This document shows, in pieces, positions 18,666 to 27,794 of a DNA stretch of 64,000 nucleotides. Source of the stretch: Pararhizobium antarcticum. GTDB lineage: Bacteria; Pseudomonadota; Alphaproteobacteria; Rhizobiales; Rhizobiaceae. The position numbers and the translations under genes are program-made. How positions within the stretch are numbered: position 1 is the first letter of the stretch; every line of letters begins with the position of its first letter. The notes beneath the pieces were generated by a model. The model was not told where the DNA came from and made no database searches. It saw only the letters and a program-made list of their open reading frames with translations. The DNA lies in NCBI RefSeq assembly GCF_001885585.1, contig NZ_LSRP01000074.1, positions 124,001-188,000 on the forward strand, given 5' to 3'.

Positions 18666-19320
18666 CTGTTTTCGACAATAGCGGCGTTGAAAATGCGCCA
18701 AGGGTGCGGTCCGGCCAATGCGCGCCCCGCTCTGCAAGCCGCGCCCGCCAGCGGTCCGATTGCAGCATGGCGGCGCCGATGCCGACAGGCTCGATGCCGG
18801 CGATCGCCAGAAGCGAAAGCCCGGCGACGATCGAGCTGCCACTCGAAATCACGTCGTCGACCAGAACCACGCGGCGGCCCTGCAAGAGCGGCAGCATGCG
18901 CGGATCGATATAGAGCCGCTTGACCTGGTCCGGCGTGGTGATCGACGACATCGGCACCGAAAGGTCCGCGTCGTACCAGAACTTCTTCGACGTGCCGAGC
19001 GGTACGTAGCGGCTGTGGCCGAGCGCGCGGGCAACGCCGCTGGCAAGCGTCAGCCCCAGCGTCGGAAGCCCGACGATCACGTCCGGCCGAAACGCGGTGA
19101 GCCTGTCCGCGAGTTGCTCCGACAGCGCATCCTGTACGGCAAAGCTCGCCTGGTTGATGATCAGCGATGCCAGCGCATGATGGCCATCCGCAAGCGGCCG
19201 GATCGGCAGGCGCAAGTGCCGCCCGTCGCCAAGCGTTGCGGGATAGAAATCCCGATGCTCGGCCAGCGGATCGACGGTCGCGGGCGGATGCAGTTCCTGC
19301 CAGAAGTCATGCGGCTGCAT
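18643..19320 (-). CDS. Phosphoribosyltransferase family protein
   Basis: A type I PRTase of 225 residues. The PRPP-binding motif is VVLVDDVISSGSS (about residues 151-163), and the upstream pyrophosphate loop is in VIVGLPTLGLTLASGVA. The N-terminal 50 residues are longer than in adenine or hypoxanthine PRTases, and the substrate hood does not identify the base. It is next to an M20 amidohydrolase (divergent) and a few kilobases from the purine salvage operon; a nucleobase substrate is a reasonable guess. Confidence 0.8.
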   Translation of the reverse strand: MQPHDFWQELHPPATVDPLAEHRDFYPATLGDGRHLRLPIRPLADGHHALASLIINQASFAVQDALSEQLADRLTAFRPDVIVGLPTLGLTLASGVARALGHSRYVPLGTSKKFWYDADLSVPMSSITTPDQVKRLYIDPRMLPLLQGRRVVLVDDVISSGSSIVAGLSLLAIAGIEPVGIGAAMLQSDRWRARLAERGAHWPDRTLGAFSTPLLSKTAKGGWSA

Positions 19321-19511
19321 GGTATTTCCCCTTTTCAGCGAAGGCCACGAATATCCATGCGATAACAGCAGGATCGGCCTTCGATTCCGGCTGGTTTTCC
19401 ACTATACCGGCAGGGCGTCAAGTCGAAGCATGCGCTCAGTGTCCGGGTATACGGGCAAGGCGCCCGTTCCAGCCTCCAAGAGTGACAGCCCTTCAAGGAA
19501 TTGCCCGACCG

Positions 19512-20684
19512 ATGAACCTGCCTGACCTTTTGTCCGCCGACCTGCCGTTCCTGACCGCGCTGCGCCGTGACCTGCACGCCCATCCCGAGCTTGGCTTCGA
19601 AGAGGTCCGCACCGGCGGCATCGTCGCCGATATCCTCGAAGATGCAGGCATAACAGTGCATCGCGGCCTTGGCGGCACCGGCGTGGTCGGCACGCTCACG
19701 GTCGGCAAGGGGCCGCGGACCATCGGCCTTCGCGCCGATATGGATGCGCTCGCAATGCCGGAAACAGCCGATCGCCCCCATAAGTCCACGGTTGATGGCC
19801 GGATGCACGCCTGCGGCCATGACGGCCACACGGTGCTGTTGCTGGGCGCCGCCCGCTATCTGGCGCAGACGCGGAATTTTTCCGGCACGGTGCATTTCAT
19901 CTTCCAGCCGGCGGAGGAGGGGCGTGGCGGCGCGCGGCGCATGGTCGAGGACGGCCTGTTCGATCGTTTCCCCTGCGATGCCGTCTATGGCCTGCACAAC
20001 ATGCCGGGCCTTGATCCCGACGAAATCGCCGTGGTCGAGGGGCCGCAGCTGGCCTCGTCCGACAGCTGGCGCGTCACCTTTCGCGGCACTGGCACGCATG
20101 GCGCCAAGCCGCATCTCGGCCGCGACCCGATCACTGCCGCCGGCACGTTTCTGGCATCGCTGCAGACGATCGTCGGCCGCGTCGTCGACCCGCTGCAGCC
20201 CGCTGTCGTCAGCGCCTGCTCGGTCCAGGCCGGCAACCGCGAGGCGCTCAACGTCATTCCGGATAAGGTCGAGATCGGCGGCACGGCCCGCGCCTATGCA
20301 CCGGAGGTGCGCGACCAGCTCGAAACCGAAATCGGCCGTCTGGCCAAGGGCACTGCCGCCATGTTCGGCATCCAGGCCGACTATGCCTTCGAGCGCCGGA
20401 TTCCGCCCGTCATCAATGATCCGGACGCGACTGCAAGGGCGTGCAAGGCTGCCTCGACGGTCTTTGGCGGACGCGTCCGCACGAAGTTCCCGCCGTCGAC
20501 AGCCGGCGACGACTTTTCCTTTTTCGCGGACAAGGCACCCGGCTGCTATGTCTGGCTCGGCAATGGCCCGGCCATCGACGGCGCGCTGCATCACAATACG
20601 GCCTATGACTTCAACGACGCAGCACTCGGCCCCGGCATCGCCTTCTGGACGGCATTGGTCGAGCAGGAGCTGCAGCCGGAATGA
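19512..20684 (+). CDS. M20-family amidohydrolase (hippurate hydrolase-like)
   Basis: A metal-dependent peptidase M20D enzyme, 390 residues. The metal-site motifs MHACGHDGHTVLLLGAA (about residues 98-114) and FQPAEEGRGGARRMVEDGLF (about 132-151) are intact; the family cleaves N-acyl amino acids such as hippurate or IAA conjugates. ATG 19512 is chosen for AAGGAA about 12 bases upstream and the typical N-terminus (LRRDLHAHPELGFEE). Upstream in-frame codons overlap the divergent gene. Substrate not assignable. Confidence 0.88.
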   Translation: MNLPDLLSADLPFLTALRRDLHAHPELGFEEVRTGGIVADILEDAGITVHRGLGGTGVVGTLTVGKGPRTIGLRADMDALAMPETADRPHKSTVDGRMHACGHDGHTVLLLGAARYLAQTRNFSGTVHFIFQPAEEGRGGARRMVEDGLFDRFPCDAVYGLHNMPGLDPDEIAVVEGPQLASSDSWRVTFRGTGTHGAKPHLGRDPITAAGTFLASLQTIVGRVVDPLQPAVVSACSVQAGNREALNVIPDKVEIGGTARAYAPEVRDQLETEIGRLAKGTAAMFGIQADYAFERRIPPVINDPDATARACKAASTVFGGRVRTKFPPSTAGDDFSFFADKAPGCYVWLGNGPAIDGALHHNTAYDFNDAALGPGIAFWTALVEQELQPE

Positions 20685-20789
20685 TCAGGCTTTCGCAAGC
20701 ATTGTGGCGGATGCCGCCCTATATAGGGGCGGATGGGCAATGGCCCTTTGTAATGCGCCGCTTTCGGCGCGCCGGAATGGAGTTTTGAA

Positions 20790-21272
20790 GTGAGTGTCGC
20801 CTTCACCAAGGAAGAAAGTTCGGAAACGGCTGCGGAAACCATGCTGCCTGACCGTCCCGTCTCACCGCACCCGAACCTTGTCACCGAGGCCGGGTTGAAG
20901 GCGCTTCAGCAGCAGCTGGGCGAGGCCAAAACGCTCTATGACGCGTCGAGCACGATCGAGGATGTCAACGAGCGGCGACGACAGGTTGCCGGCCCGCTGC
21001 GGGACGTGCGCTATTTTGCAGCACGGGTTCACACCGCCCAGCTGATGGCCGATCCGGCATCGACCGACATTGTCGCCTTCGGCAGCACGGTGACCTTCAG
21101 CCGCGACGACGGCCGCGTCCAGACCTATCGCATCGTCGGCGAGGACGAGGCGGATCCGAAGGCCGGCTCGATTTCCCACATGTCCCCGGTCGCCCGCGCG
21201 CTCCTCGGCAAAACCGTCGGCGATGAAGTCGAAACCGGCGGCCACGACATCGAGATCGTTGCAATCGGATAG
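20790..21272 (+). CDS. GreA/GreB-family transcription elongation factor-like protein
   Basis: A 160-residue protein with the two-domain Gre architecture: an N-terminal coiled-coil (about residues 28-85, LVTEAGLKALQQQLGEAKTL onwards) and a C-terminal FKBP-like domain (about 90-160; IVAFGSTVTFSRDDGR, SHMSPVARALLGKTVGDEVE). The coiled-coil tip lacks the acidic pair in the form seen in canonical GreA, so it is probably a second, divergent Gre/Rnk-type regulator of RNA polymerase rather than the housekeeping factor. Start GTG at 20790 with GGAG eight bases upstream. Confidence 0.8.
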   Translation: MSVAFTKEESSETAAETMLPDRPVSPHPNLVTEAGLKALQQQLGEAKTLYDASSTIEDVNERRRQVAGPLRDVRYFAARVHTAQLMADPASTDIVAFGSTVTFSRDDGRVQTYRIVGEDEADPKAGSISHMSPVARALLGKTVGDEVETGGHDIEIVAIG

Positions 21273-21411
21273 AGCCTGGCGCGTGTGACAGCGCGCAGCC
21301 CTTGCCGCGTTGGGAAATGCGGCGGTCGCGGGTTGAGATGTGCGTCGGCAAAGACTATCTGAGGGGACATTGTAAAAAGCGGCGCCCGCGAACACAAAGG
21401 CACATCCCGGC

Positions 21412-22350
21412 ATGACCCCAGATTTTCTCGTGACCCATTCCGGCGGGTTCCATGCCGACGAACTGCTGTCGAGCGTAATCCTCACCCGGCTGTTTCCACA
21501 GGCCCGGATCATGCGCAGCCGCGCGCCGGAGTGGATCACCCCTGCTGCAGACCGCATCATCTATGATGTCGGCGGCGCCTATGATGCGGACCGGCAGATC
21601 TTCGATCACCACCAGCGCGGTGCGCCGCTGCGCGCCGATGGCCAGCCCTATAGCTCGTTCGGACTGATCTGGAACCATTATGGCCGCGCCTATCTTGCAG
21701 CGACCGGTCTGCCGGAGGCGCATATTGACGCCGTGCATGCGTCGTTCGATGCTGGCTTCGTGCTGCCGATCGATCTGATGGACAATGGCGCGCTCAATCC
21801 AGCCATTGCCGGCCCGCTCGCCGGCCTGACGCTGCCGGTGCTCCTGGAAACTCTGAAGCCGGTTTTCGATGCCACCGATCCGGAAGCCGAAAACAGCGCC
21901 TTTCACATGGCGCTCGCCATCGCGCGCAGTTTCGTCGAGGCGAAGCTCGCCCAGAGTGCTGCCAAACTGCGGGCTGAGGGCCTCGTCCATAAGGCGATCG
22001 AGACGGCAGGCGAGGGGCGCATTCTGGAGCTGCCGCTCGGCATGCCCTTCCGGGCCGCTGTCGTCAAGGCCGGCGCCGATCACCTGCTGTTCGTCGTCCA
22101 TCCCCGTGAAAAAGACTGGTGTCTGACAACGATCCGCCGCGCCGACGAGGGGTTCGAGGTGCGGGCCGACCTGCCGGCCGCATGGGCCGGACTGACCGGC
22201 GCAGATCTCGAGACCGCGTCCGGTGTGGACGGCGCAAGCTTCTGCCACAATGGACGCTTTGTCGCAGCAGCAAAAACCCGTGTGGCCGTTCTGGCCATGG
22301 CGGAACTTGCCGTCGCGGACGCGCTCGCCGGCGGTGCCGGCAACTCATAG
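21412..22350 (+). CDS. MYG1 family protein (DHH-like predicted phosphoesterase)
   Basis: A 312-residue member of the UPF0160/MYG1 family, related to DHH phosphoesterases. Metal-binding motifs are THSGGFHADELLSS (residues 8-21) and the DHH-like IFDHHQRG (about 63-70). Eukaryotic MYG1 is a 3'-5' RNA exonuclease; the bacterial role is unknown. Length is normal. Single gene between the Gre-like gene and the convergent adenine deaminase gene. Confidence 0.87.
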   Translation: MTPDFLVTHSGGFHADELLSSVILTRLFPQARIMRSRAPEWITPAADRIIYDVGGAYDADRQIFDHHQRGAPLRADGQPYSSFGLIWNHYGRAYLAATGLPEAHIDAVHASFDAGFVLPIDLMDNGALNPAIAGPLAGLTLPVLLETLKPVFDATDPEAENSAFHMALAIARSFVEAKLAQSAAKLRAEGLVHKAIETAGEGRILELPLGMPFRAAVVKAGADHLLFVVHPREKDWCLTTIRRADEGFEVRADLPAAWAGLTGADLETASGVDGASFCHNGRFVAAAKTRVAVLAMAELAVADALAGGAGNS

Positions 22351-22377
22351 CGGGCGAATAACGCTTCGAAAAACGGA

Positions 22378-24156
22378 TCAGATCGCGGCGAGCACGGGGC
22401 TTTCCAGCAGGCGCCCCGTCACAGCATCCGCTAGGCCGCGATCGGTCTGGTGCGGCCCGGCATTGCAGGCCAGTGTCGCCCCGAAACAGGCCTTGAAGAT
22501 CAGATAGGGCGGATGCCAGTCGACGATCCTGCCGGTGGCGCTGCGCAGCGCGGCAAAATTGCGGGCAACCACGTCAAGCGGTTCCCCGGAAACAAGGCCC
22601 GACAGCGGCAGCGGCAGCAACGCATCGATCTTGCCGCTTGAAGCAACGGCCATGCCGCCGCCAGCGGCAATCACGGCATTGGCCGCGACCGCCATGTCTT
22701 CGGGCTCGCTGCCGAAGATCGTCAGGTTGTGGCTGTCATGGGAGACCGTGGTCGCGAAAGCGCCCCGCCACGCGCCCCAACCCGTCAAAAAGCCAAGGCG
22801 TGGCCGGCTGTCGGCCCGACCATGACGGTGGGCAACGGCAATCATCGTCGTGCCCTCCGGCGGCACCACGAAGCCATCGCGCACATCCGCATCCATCTGC
22901 CCCCATCGCGTAAAGCGCGGCTGGTCGATCGTCGCGATGCGAATGCTTTGTGCTGCCGAGGCGATCCGAAAATCATCGGCCGACAGCGGTGCGATCTTCA
23001 TCGAGCCGAGCAGCGGCGTGGCGTCGATCGTCGGCAGGGCCTGCAGCATCCGCCCATCACGGGCGACGGTTTCGCCATTGGCAATCACCAGACGGGTCCG
23101 AAACGCTATCAGGTCCTCGAAGACGACGATATCGGCGCGGCGACCCGCAGCAATCAGGCCGAGATCGCTGCGGCGCAGGCGCTGCGCGGCATTCAGCGTC
23201 GCGGCCCGCAGCGCCCATTGCGGCGGCAAGCCATAACGCACCAGCCGGCGGACCACGTCGTCGAGACCGCCACCATGAGCGAGATCGTCGGGAAAGATAT
23301 CGTCGGTGCACAGCGTCACGGTCTGCGGCAGGTGGCCAAGACCCTTCAGGGCCGCGACGAAATCCGGCAGGAGATGGTCATGCGAGCCGCGCAGCTCGAT
23401 GGTCAGGCCGGCGCGCAGCTTGGCAATCAGGTCGTCGCCGGAGATGAGTTCGTGATCGGAGGAGACGCCGGCCGCCATGAAGGCGGCAAGCTCGCCATCC
23501 TCAAGCCCGCGCGCATGGCCGCAGACGGGTTTTCCGGAGACAAGGCCGGCCTGCAGGATGGCAGCCATGCGCGGGTCGCGGTCGATGACGCCGCGCATGT
23601 TCATGACCTCGGCAATGCCGCCGATCTCCGGCCAGGACAGAAGCCCGGCGATCACGCCAGCGTCGAAATCGGCACCTGAAAGCTCCAGTCCGGGCGCCGA
23701 GGGCACGCAGGATGGCGCCAGCAGGATCATGCGCAAGGGCAGGCCGCGCGCAGCGTCGGCGGCATAACGAACACCGGCCAGACCATGCACATTGCCGAAT
23801 TCGTGCGGATCCCAGACCACGGTGGTGACACCGCGCGGCAAGACGGCGCAGGCGTAGTTCGCCGGCGTCACCATCGAGCTTTCGATGTGCATATGGGTGT
23901 CGATCAGCCCCGGTGAGACAAAGCCGCCGTCAGCATCAATGATCTTAGCCGCGTCGCGCCGTGTGCCGGCCGCATGCACGCTGGCAATCAGCGGGCCGAC
24001 CAGCCCGATATCGGCAGCCCGAAGCTCGCCTGTCACCATGTCGACCAGCGTGCCGTTGACGATCAATGTGTCGAAGGGGGCCTTGCCGCCGGCGGCAGAA
24101 ACTGCGCGGCTGCGCAGGTCGGGATCATCCAGGTCTGGCATGTCTGCGCCGTTCAT
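22378..24156 (-). CDS. ade: Adenine deaminase
   Basis: Converts adenine to hypoxanthine plus ammonia; amidohydrolase superfamily, 592 residues, normal for bacterial Ade. The first metal motif is DTHMHIESSM, then DPHEFGNVHG, and CTDDIFPDDL near residue 300. Start ATG at 24156 forms an ATGA overlap with the nucleoside-hydrolase stop; an upstream in-frame ATG at 24171 would add five residues. As the last gene of the operon it would process adenine released by the preceding hydrolase. Confidence 0.94.
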   Translation of the reverse strand: MNGADMPDLDDPDLRSRAVSAAGGKAPFDTLIVNGTLVDMVTGELRAADIGLVGPLIASVHAAGTRRDAAKIIDADGGFVSPGLIDTHMHIESSMVTPANYACAVLPRGVTTVVWDPHEFGNVHGLAGVRYAADAARGLPLRMILLAPSCVPSAPGLELSGADFDAGVIAGLLSWPEIGGIAEVMNMRGVIDRDPRMAAILQAGLVSGKPVCGHARGLEDGELAAFMAAGVSSDHELISGDDLIAKLRAGLTIELRGSHDHLLPDFVAALKGLGHLPQTVTLCTDDIFPDDLAHGGGLDDVVRRLVRYGLPPQWALRAATLNAAQRLRRSDLGLIAAGRRADIVVFEDLIAFRTRLVIANGETVARDGRMLQALPTIDATPLLGSMKIAPLSADDFRIASAAQSIRIATIDQPRFTRWGQMDADVRDGFVVPPEGTTMIAVAHRHGRADSRPRLGFLTGWGAWRGAFATTVSHDSHNLTIFGSEPEDMAVAANAVIAAGGGMAVASSGKIDALLPLPLSGLVSGEPLDVVARNFAALRSATGRIVDWHPPYLIFKACFGATLACNAGPHQTDRGLADAVTGRLLESPVLAAI

Positions 24157-25076
24157 TTTCGCGCTTCCCATGCCAGCGCCTCGAAGATCACGCGCTTGAT
24201 CGCTGAAGTATCACCATCGGCCGCGAAGCTGGCGTTGAAAGCACCTTGCGTCGGCCGCGTTTCGACAATGGTGCGGCCGCGCGTCAGCGATCCCGCGCAT
24301 TCCATGTCGATGCGGGCGGGCTGGAAGCGGACGAGATCGGGTCGGACGAAGGCGACCGCCGCCGAGGGATCGTAGACCGCCATGGCCGGCCGGCCGCGAC
24401 TGGTGCCGATGGCAATGTAGCCGGCCATCATATCGGCCCGCAGTTCGGCATTGTCTCCGCCCGCTGCCCGGATCGGGGCGGCATCCTCGGGCATCGCCAG
24501 GATCGTCCGGCAGAAATCGAGATCGACCATACGCAGCTTCAGGCCGTGGGCGAGAATGATGGCGACGGCTTCCGGATCGGCAAGAGCATTAAATTCCGCA
24601 GACGCCGTGTGGTTGCCGCGCGTCAGCCCGCCGCCCATCCAGGTCAGGTCATCGATCCTGTCCGCCAGATCCGGACGGGCAAGCGCAAGCGCCGCGATAT
24701 TGCTCAGCGGGCCGAGCGCCAGGATTCGACGCGGCGAAGGGCTCGTCTCCAGCCAGCGGCAAAGGGCTGTGAACGCATCGTCCTTGAAATGTTCGTCCGC
24801 CTCGGGAAGCGTGCGGCTTGCCGTCGGGATGCCGGTTTCGCCGAGGATCGCCTGCGCCGTTTCGAGCGCCCCCATCACCGGTCGCGCCCGGCCGGCATGG
24901 ATCGGAAAGGTCCAGCCGAAGGCTTTCGTCGCACCCGCTGCATTGCGGCGGACCTGGTCGATCGGCGTGTTGCCGAAGACAAGTGAAACGCCATCGATTT
25001 CAAGCTCCGCATGGCGCACGACCAGAATGGCGGCGATGTCGTCAAAGCCCATGTCGGTATCGATCCAGACACCCAT
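24153..25076 (-). CDS. Nucleoside hydrolase (IUNH family)
   Basis: Hydrolyses the N-glycosidic bond of ribonucleosides to base and ribose. 307 residues from ATG 25076. The calcium-binding signature DTDMGFDDIAAIL is at the start, the catalytic-loop NAL follows in AEFNALADPEA, and the purine/pyrimidine pocket region is normal. An alternative GTG at 25085 overlaps the ATPase gene stop by four bases. It is coupled to the upstream transport genes and to adenine deaminase, which suggests adenosine or other purine nucleosides as substrates. Confidence 0.93.
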   Translation of the reverse strand: MGVWIDTDMGFDDIAAILVVRHAELEIDGVSLVFGNTPIDQVRRNAAGATKAFGWTFPIHAGRARPVMGALETAQAILGETGIPTASRTLPEADEHFKDDAFTALCRWLETSPSPRRILALGPLSNIAALALARPDLADRIDDLTWMGGGLTRGNHTASAEFNALADPEAVAIILAHGLKLRMVDLDFCRTILAMPEDAAPIRAAGGDNAELRADMMAGYIAIGTSRGRPAMAVYDPSAAVAFVRPDLVRFQPARIDMECAGSLTRGRTIVETRPTQGAFNASFAADGDTSAIKRVIFEALAWEARK

Positions 25077-25081
25077 GATGA

Positions 25082-26104
25082 TCACCCGAACCGTCTGAGG
25101 GAAGCGGCACCGGCCACCGGCAGGTCGAAGGCGACGGTTTGTCCAAGTCCATGGGCAGGCAGGGCGGCATCGACCTCCGCCTTGATCGTGCCGAGCGGTG
25201 TTTCCAGCACATATTCGCGCGTGCCGCCTGCAAAGGAGACACCGCGCACCGTGCCGGACAGCGGACCTGAGCCGAGCGACACGGAGCGTGGCCGCCAGGC
25301 AAGCCCGGCCACATCGGGAAGCGCGCCCGACAGCATGACACCTCCGGCCGCCGTCACCAGCCTGCCATGGCGCACGGCAAAGATGTTTTCAAAGCCGACG
25401 AAATCGGCAACAAAAGCGGAGACCGGGTGATTGTAGATCGCCTCGGGCGTGCCGATCTGTTCGATGGCGCCGTTCTTCATCACCACGATCCGGTCGGCCA
25501 GCGCCAGCGCCTCGACCTGGTCATGGGTGACGAAGATCATCGTCACGCCGCTTTCCTTCTGAACGCGCTGCAGTTCGGTGCGCATTTCCAGCCGCAGCCG
25601 GGCATCGAGATTGGAAAGCGGTTCGTCGAGCAAAAGCACTTTCGGTTCCATGACCATCGAGCGGGCCAGCGCCACGCGCTGCTGCTGGCCACCGGACAGC
25701 TCCGGCGTCTTGCGGTTGGCAAAAGAGGACAGCCCGACGGATTTCAGGCCGTTTGTGACCCTGGTTTCCAGCTCCGTGCCGCGCATTCCCTTCAGCTTCA
25801 GGCCAAAGGCAACGTTTTCGAACACGCTCAGATGCGGAAACAGCGCGTAGGACTGGAACACCAGCCCGACAGCGCGTTTGTTGGCCGGCATGCGGGTAAT
25901 GTCGGTGCCATCGAGATGGATGCGCCCCCCTACCGGGGTCATCAGGCCGGCGATCGAGCGCATGGTCGTGGTCTTGCCGCAGCCGGACGGGCCAAGCAGC
26001 GCCAGAAGCTCGCCCTTGCGGATCTCAAGGTCGAGATCCCGAACGGCAACCGTGTTGCCATAGGCGAGCGAAAGTTTGTCGAGGGCGAGGAAACGATCAG
26101 ACAT
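25082..26104 (-). CDS. ABC transporter ATP-binding protein (PotA/polyamine type)
   Basis: ATPase of the importer, 340 residues from ATG 26104. Walker A GPSGCGKTTTM (about 39-49), Q-loop VFQSYALFPHL, signature LSGGQQQRVALARS, Walker B VLLLDEPLSNLD, switch HDQ in VTHDQVEALAL, and a C-terminal TOBE domain (about 270-340). The start lies eight bases inside the upstream permease gene. Sequence class is that of spermidine/putrescine and iron importers, but the operon context points to nucleosides. Confidence 0.93.
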   Translation of the reverse strand: MSDRFLALDKLSLAYGNTVAVRDLDLEIRKGELLALLGPSGCGKTTTMRSIAGLMTPVGGRIHLDGTDITRMPANKRAVGLVFQSYALFPHLSVFENVAFGLKLKGMRGTELETRVTNGLKSVGLSSFANRKTPELSGGQQQRVALARSMVMEPKVLLLDEPLSNLDARLRLEMRTELQRVQKESGVTMIFVTHDQVEALALADRIVVMKNGAIEQIGTPEAIYNHPVSAFVADFVGFENIFAVRHGRLVTAAGGVMLSGALPDVAGLAWRPRSVSLGSGPLSGTVRGVSFAGGTREYVLETPLGTIKAEVDAALPAHGLGQTVAFDLPVAGAASLRRFG

Positions 26105-26876
26105 AACGGGAGAACCCCAGGAAACGTTCGGCGGCAAAGACGATGCCGATGGACAGGAAGGCGAGAAGCGAGGAGAGGGCGGCGATCGACGGGTCGAAGA
26201 CGATCTCCATATAGCCGAGCATGTCGATCGGCAGCGTACGCACGCCGGGGCCGGAGAGAAACAGCGACACCGGCACCTGGTTGAAGCTGGTGACGAAGCC
26301 GAGGATGAAAGCCGACAGGATGCCGCCGCGGATATTGGGCAGAACCACCCGGAAAAAGGCCCCGAGCCGCGAGGAACCCAGCAGCACGGCGGCTTCCTCG
26401 ATGTCCGGGCGCAGATTGTTGAGGCTGGCGGACACGACGCGCACGGCATAGGGCAGCACCAGCGCCGTATGGGCGAGAAATAGGGCCAGCGTGATCGGCA
26501 CCCCGATCGGCACGACGAAATAGCGCAAAAGCGCCAGCCCGACGATGATGCCGGGCACGATGATCGGCGCCGAAACCACGGTGCGCACCGTCTCCGAAAA
26601 CGGCAGCCTGTATCGCGACATCGCATAGGATGCCGGAATGCCCATGATTAGTGCTGCAAACGTGCCGCCGATGGCCAGAAACATCGACATCACGAAGCTG
26701 TCGCGAAAACTCTCGACCGTGAAGACCTTGAGGATCCACTTGAACGAGAGGCCCTGCGGCGGAAAAGCCAGCGTGTCGCCCGCCGAAAACGAGGCGGCGA
26801 CGATGATCAAAAACGGGCCGATCAGGAAGACCAGCACCAGAAGCAGGGTCAGCGGTGCAAACAGTCTCCGGGTCAT
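26097..26876 (-). CDS. ABC transporter permease (PotC type)
   Basis: Inner-membrane subunit, 259 residues with six helices. The EAA coupling loop, which contacts the ATPase, is in DIEEAAVLLGSSRLGAFFRV followed by VLPNIRGGI (about residues 155-183). Start ATG at 26876 overlaps the previous permease stop by four bases. Confidence 0.9.
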   Translation of the reverse strand: MTRRLFAPLTLLLVLVFLIGPFLIIVAASFSAGDTLAFPPQGLSFKWILKVFTVESFRDSFVMSMFLAIGGTFAALIMGIPASYAMSRYRLPFSETVRTVVSAPIIVPGIIVGLALLRYFVVPIGVPITLALFLAHTALVLPYAVRVVSASLNNLRPDIEEAAVLLGSSRLGAFFRVVLPNIRGGILSAFILGFVTSFNQVPVSLFLSGPGVRTLPIDMLGYMEIVFDPSIAALSSLLAFLSIGIVFAAERFLGFSRYV

Positions 26877-27700
26877 GACCGGTTCCTCGCCGTTGCGATG
26901 CGTTTCAAGAGGATGTTGGCGGCAAAGCTCATGACAACAAGGATGAAGGCGATGACGCTGGCGGCAACGAAATTGTTGGCGACGGTCACCTGCTGGTACA
27001 TCAGCGTTTCCAGCATCAGCACCTTCGAGCCGCCGAGAATGGCCGGCGTGATATAGGCGGTCATCGAGCCGGTGAAGACCAGCGTGCCACCGACGACCAG
27101 GCCCTCGCGGGTGAGCGGCAGGATGATTTTCCAGAACACCTGCAGCCAGTTGGCACCGAGCACGCGGGCGGCCGGCACCACATCCTTCGGCAGGTTTTCA
27201 AGCGCGCTGACCAGCGAGATGATCATCAGCGGCAGGAACAGCTGCAACAGGCCGATGAACACGGCTGTCTCGCTGAACAGGATGCGGATCGGCGCGTCGC
27301 TGAGGCCGACCGCCATCAACGCGTGGTTGACGATGCCGGTGCGGCCGAGGATGACGATCCAGGCATAGGTGCGGGCGACCGGCGAAATCATCAGCGGCAG
27401 CACGACGAGACCGATCATCCGCCCCTTGGTTCCCGCCGGCAGGCTGACGATGGCATAGGCGGCGGCATAGCCGATGATGGCAGCCACCAGTGTCACCAGT
27501 GCGCCCAGTTTCAGCGTGCGCAGGAAGACCGTGCGGTTGAGCGGCTGCGCGAAGAAGTCGGCATAGGCGGAAAACGTCCAGCTGTCGGCGACCCGAAACC
27601 CCTCGGAAAGCAGCAGGATGACCGGCACGAGAAAGACCAGCGCCGCAAAGATCGCGGCCGGCAAGGCAAGCGCCAGTGCTTCTGTCCGGTTCTGGAACAT
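26873..27700 (-). CDS. ABC transporter permease (PotB type)
   Basis: The other inner-membrane subunit, 275 residues with six helices and an EAA loop in VVPAARVLGANWLQVFWK followed by IILPLTREGL (about residues 170-200). It is the first of the two permease genes, separated from the binding-protein gene by 94 bases that contain a strong hairpin. Confidence 0.9.
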   Translation of the reverse strand: MFQNRTEALALALPAAIFAALVFLVPVILLLSEGFRVADSWTFSAYADFFAQPLNRTVFLRTLKLGALVTLVAAIIGYAAAYAIVSLPAGTKGRMIGLVVLPLMISPVARTYAWIVILGRTGIVNHALMAVGLSDAPIRILFSETAVFIGLLQLFLPLMIISLVSALENLPKDVVPAARVLGANWLQVFWKIILPLTREGLVVGGTLVFTGSMTAYITPAILGGSKVLMLETLMYQQVTVANNFVAASVIAFILVVMSFAANILLKRIATARNRS

Positions 27701-27734
27701 AAAACGTCGTCTCCGTGATTCTCAAGGATCAGTC

Positions 27735-27783
27735 GGGACGCGGCGGTCGCCATTCGGCTCTGCGCCGCGTCCCTTGCCTTGGG
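27735..27783 (-). terminator. Intra-operon hairpin after the binding-protein gene
   Basis: A perfect 11-bp GC-rich stem (27735-27745 / 27773-27783) with a 27-base spacer lies between the binding-protein stop (27795) and the first permease (27700). There is no T-run, so it probably acts as an attenuator or 3'-end stabiliser, giving more binding protein than permease. Confidence 0.55.
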
Positions 27784-27794
27784 AGGCATTCGTG

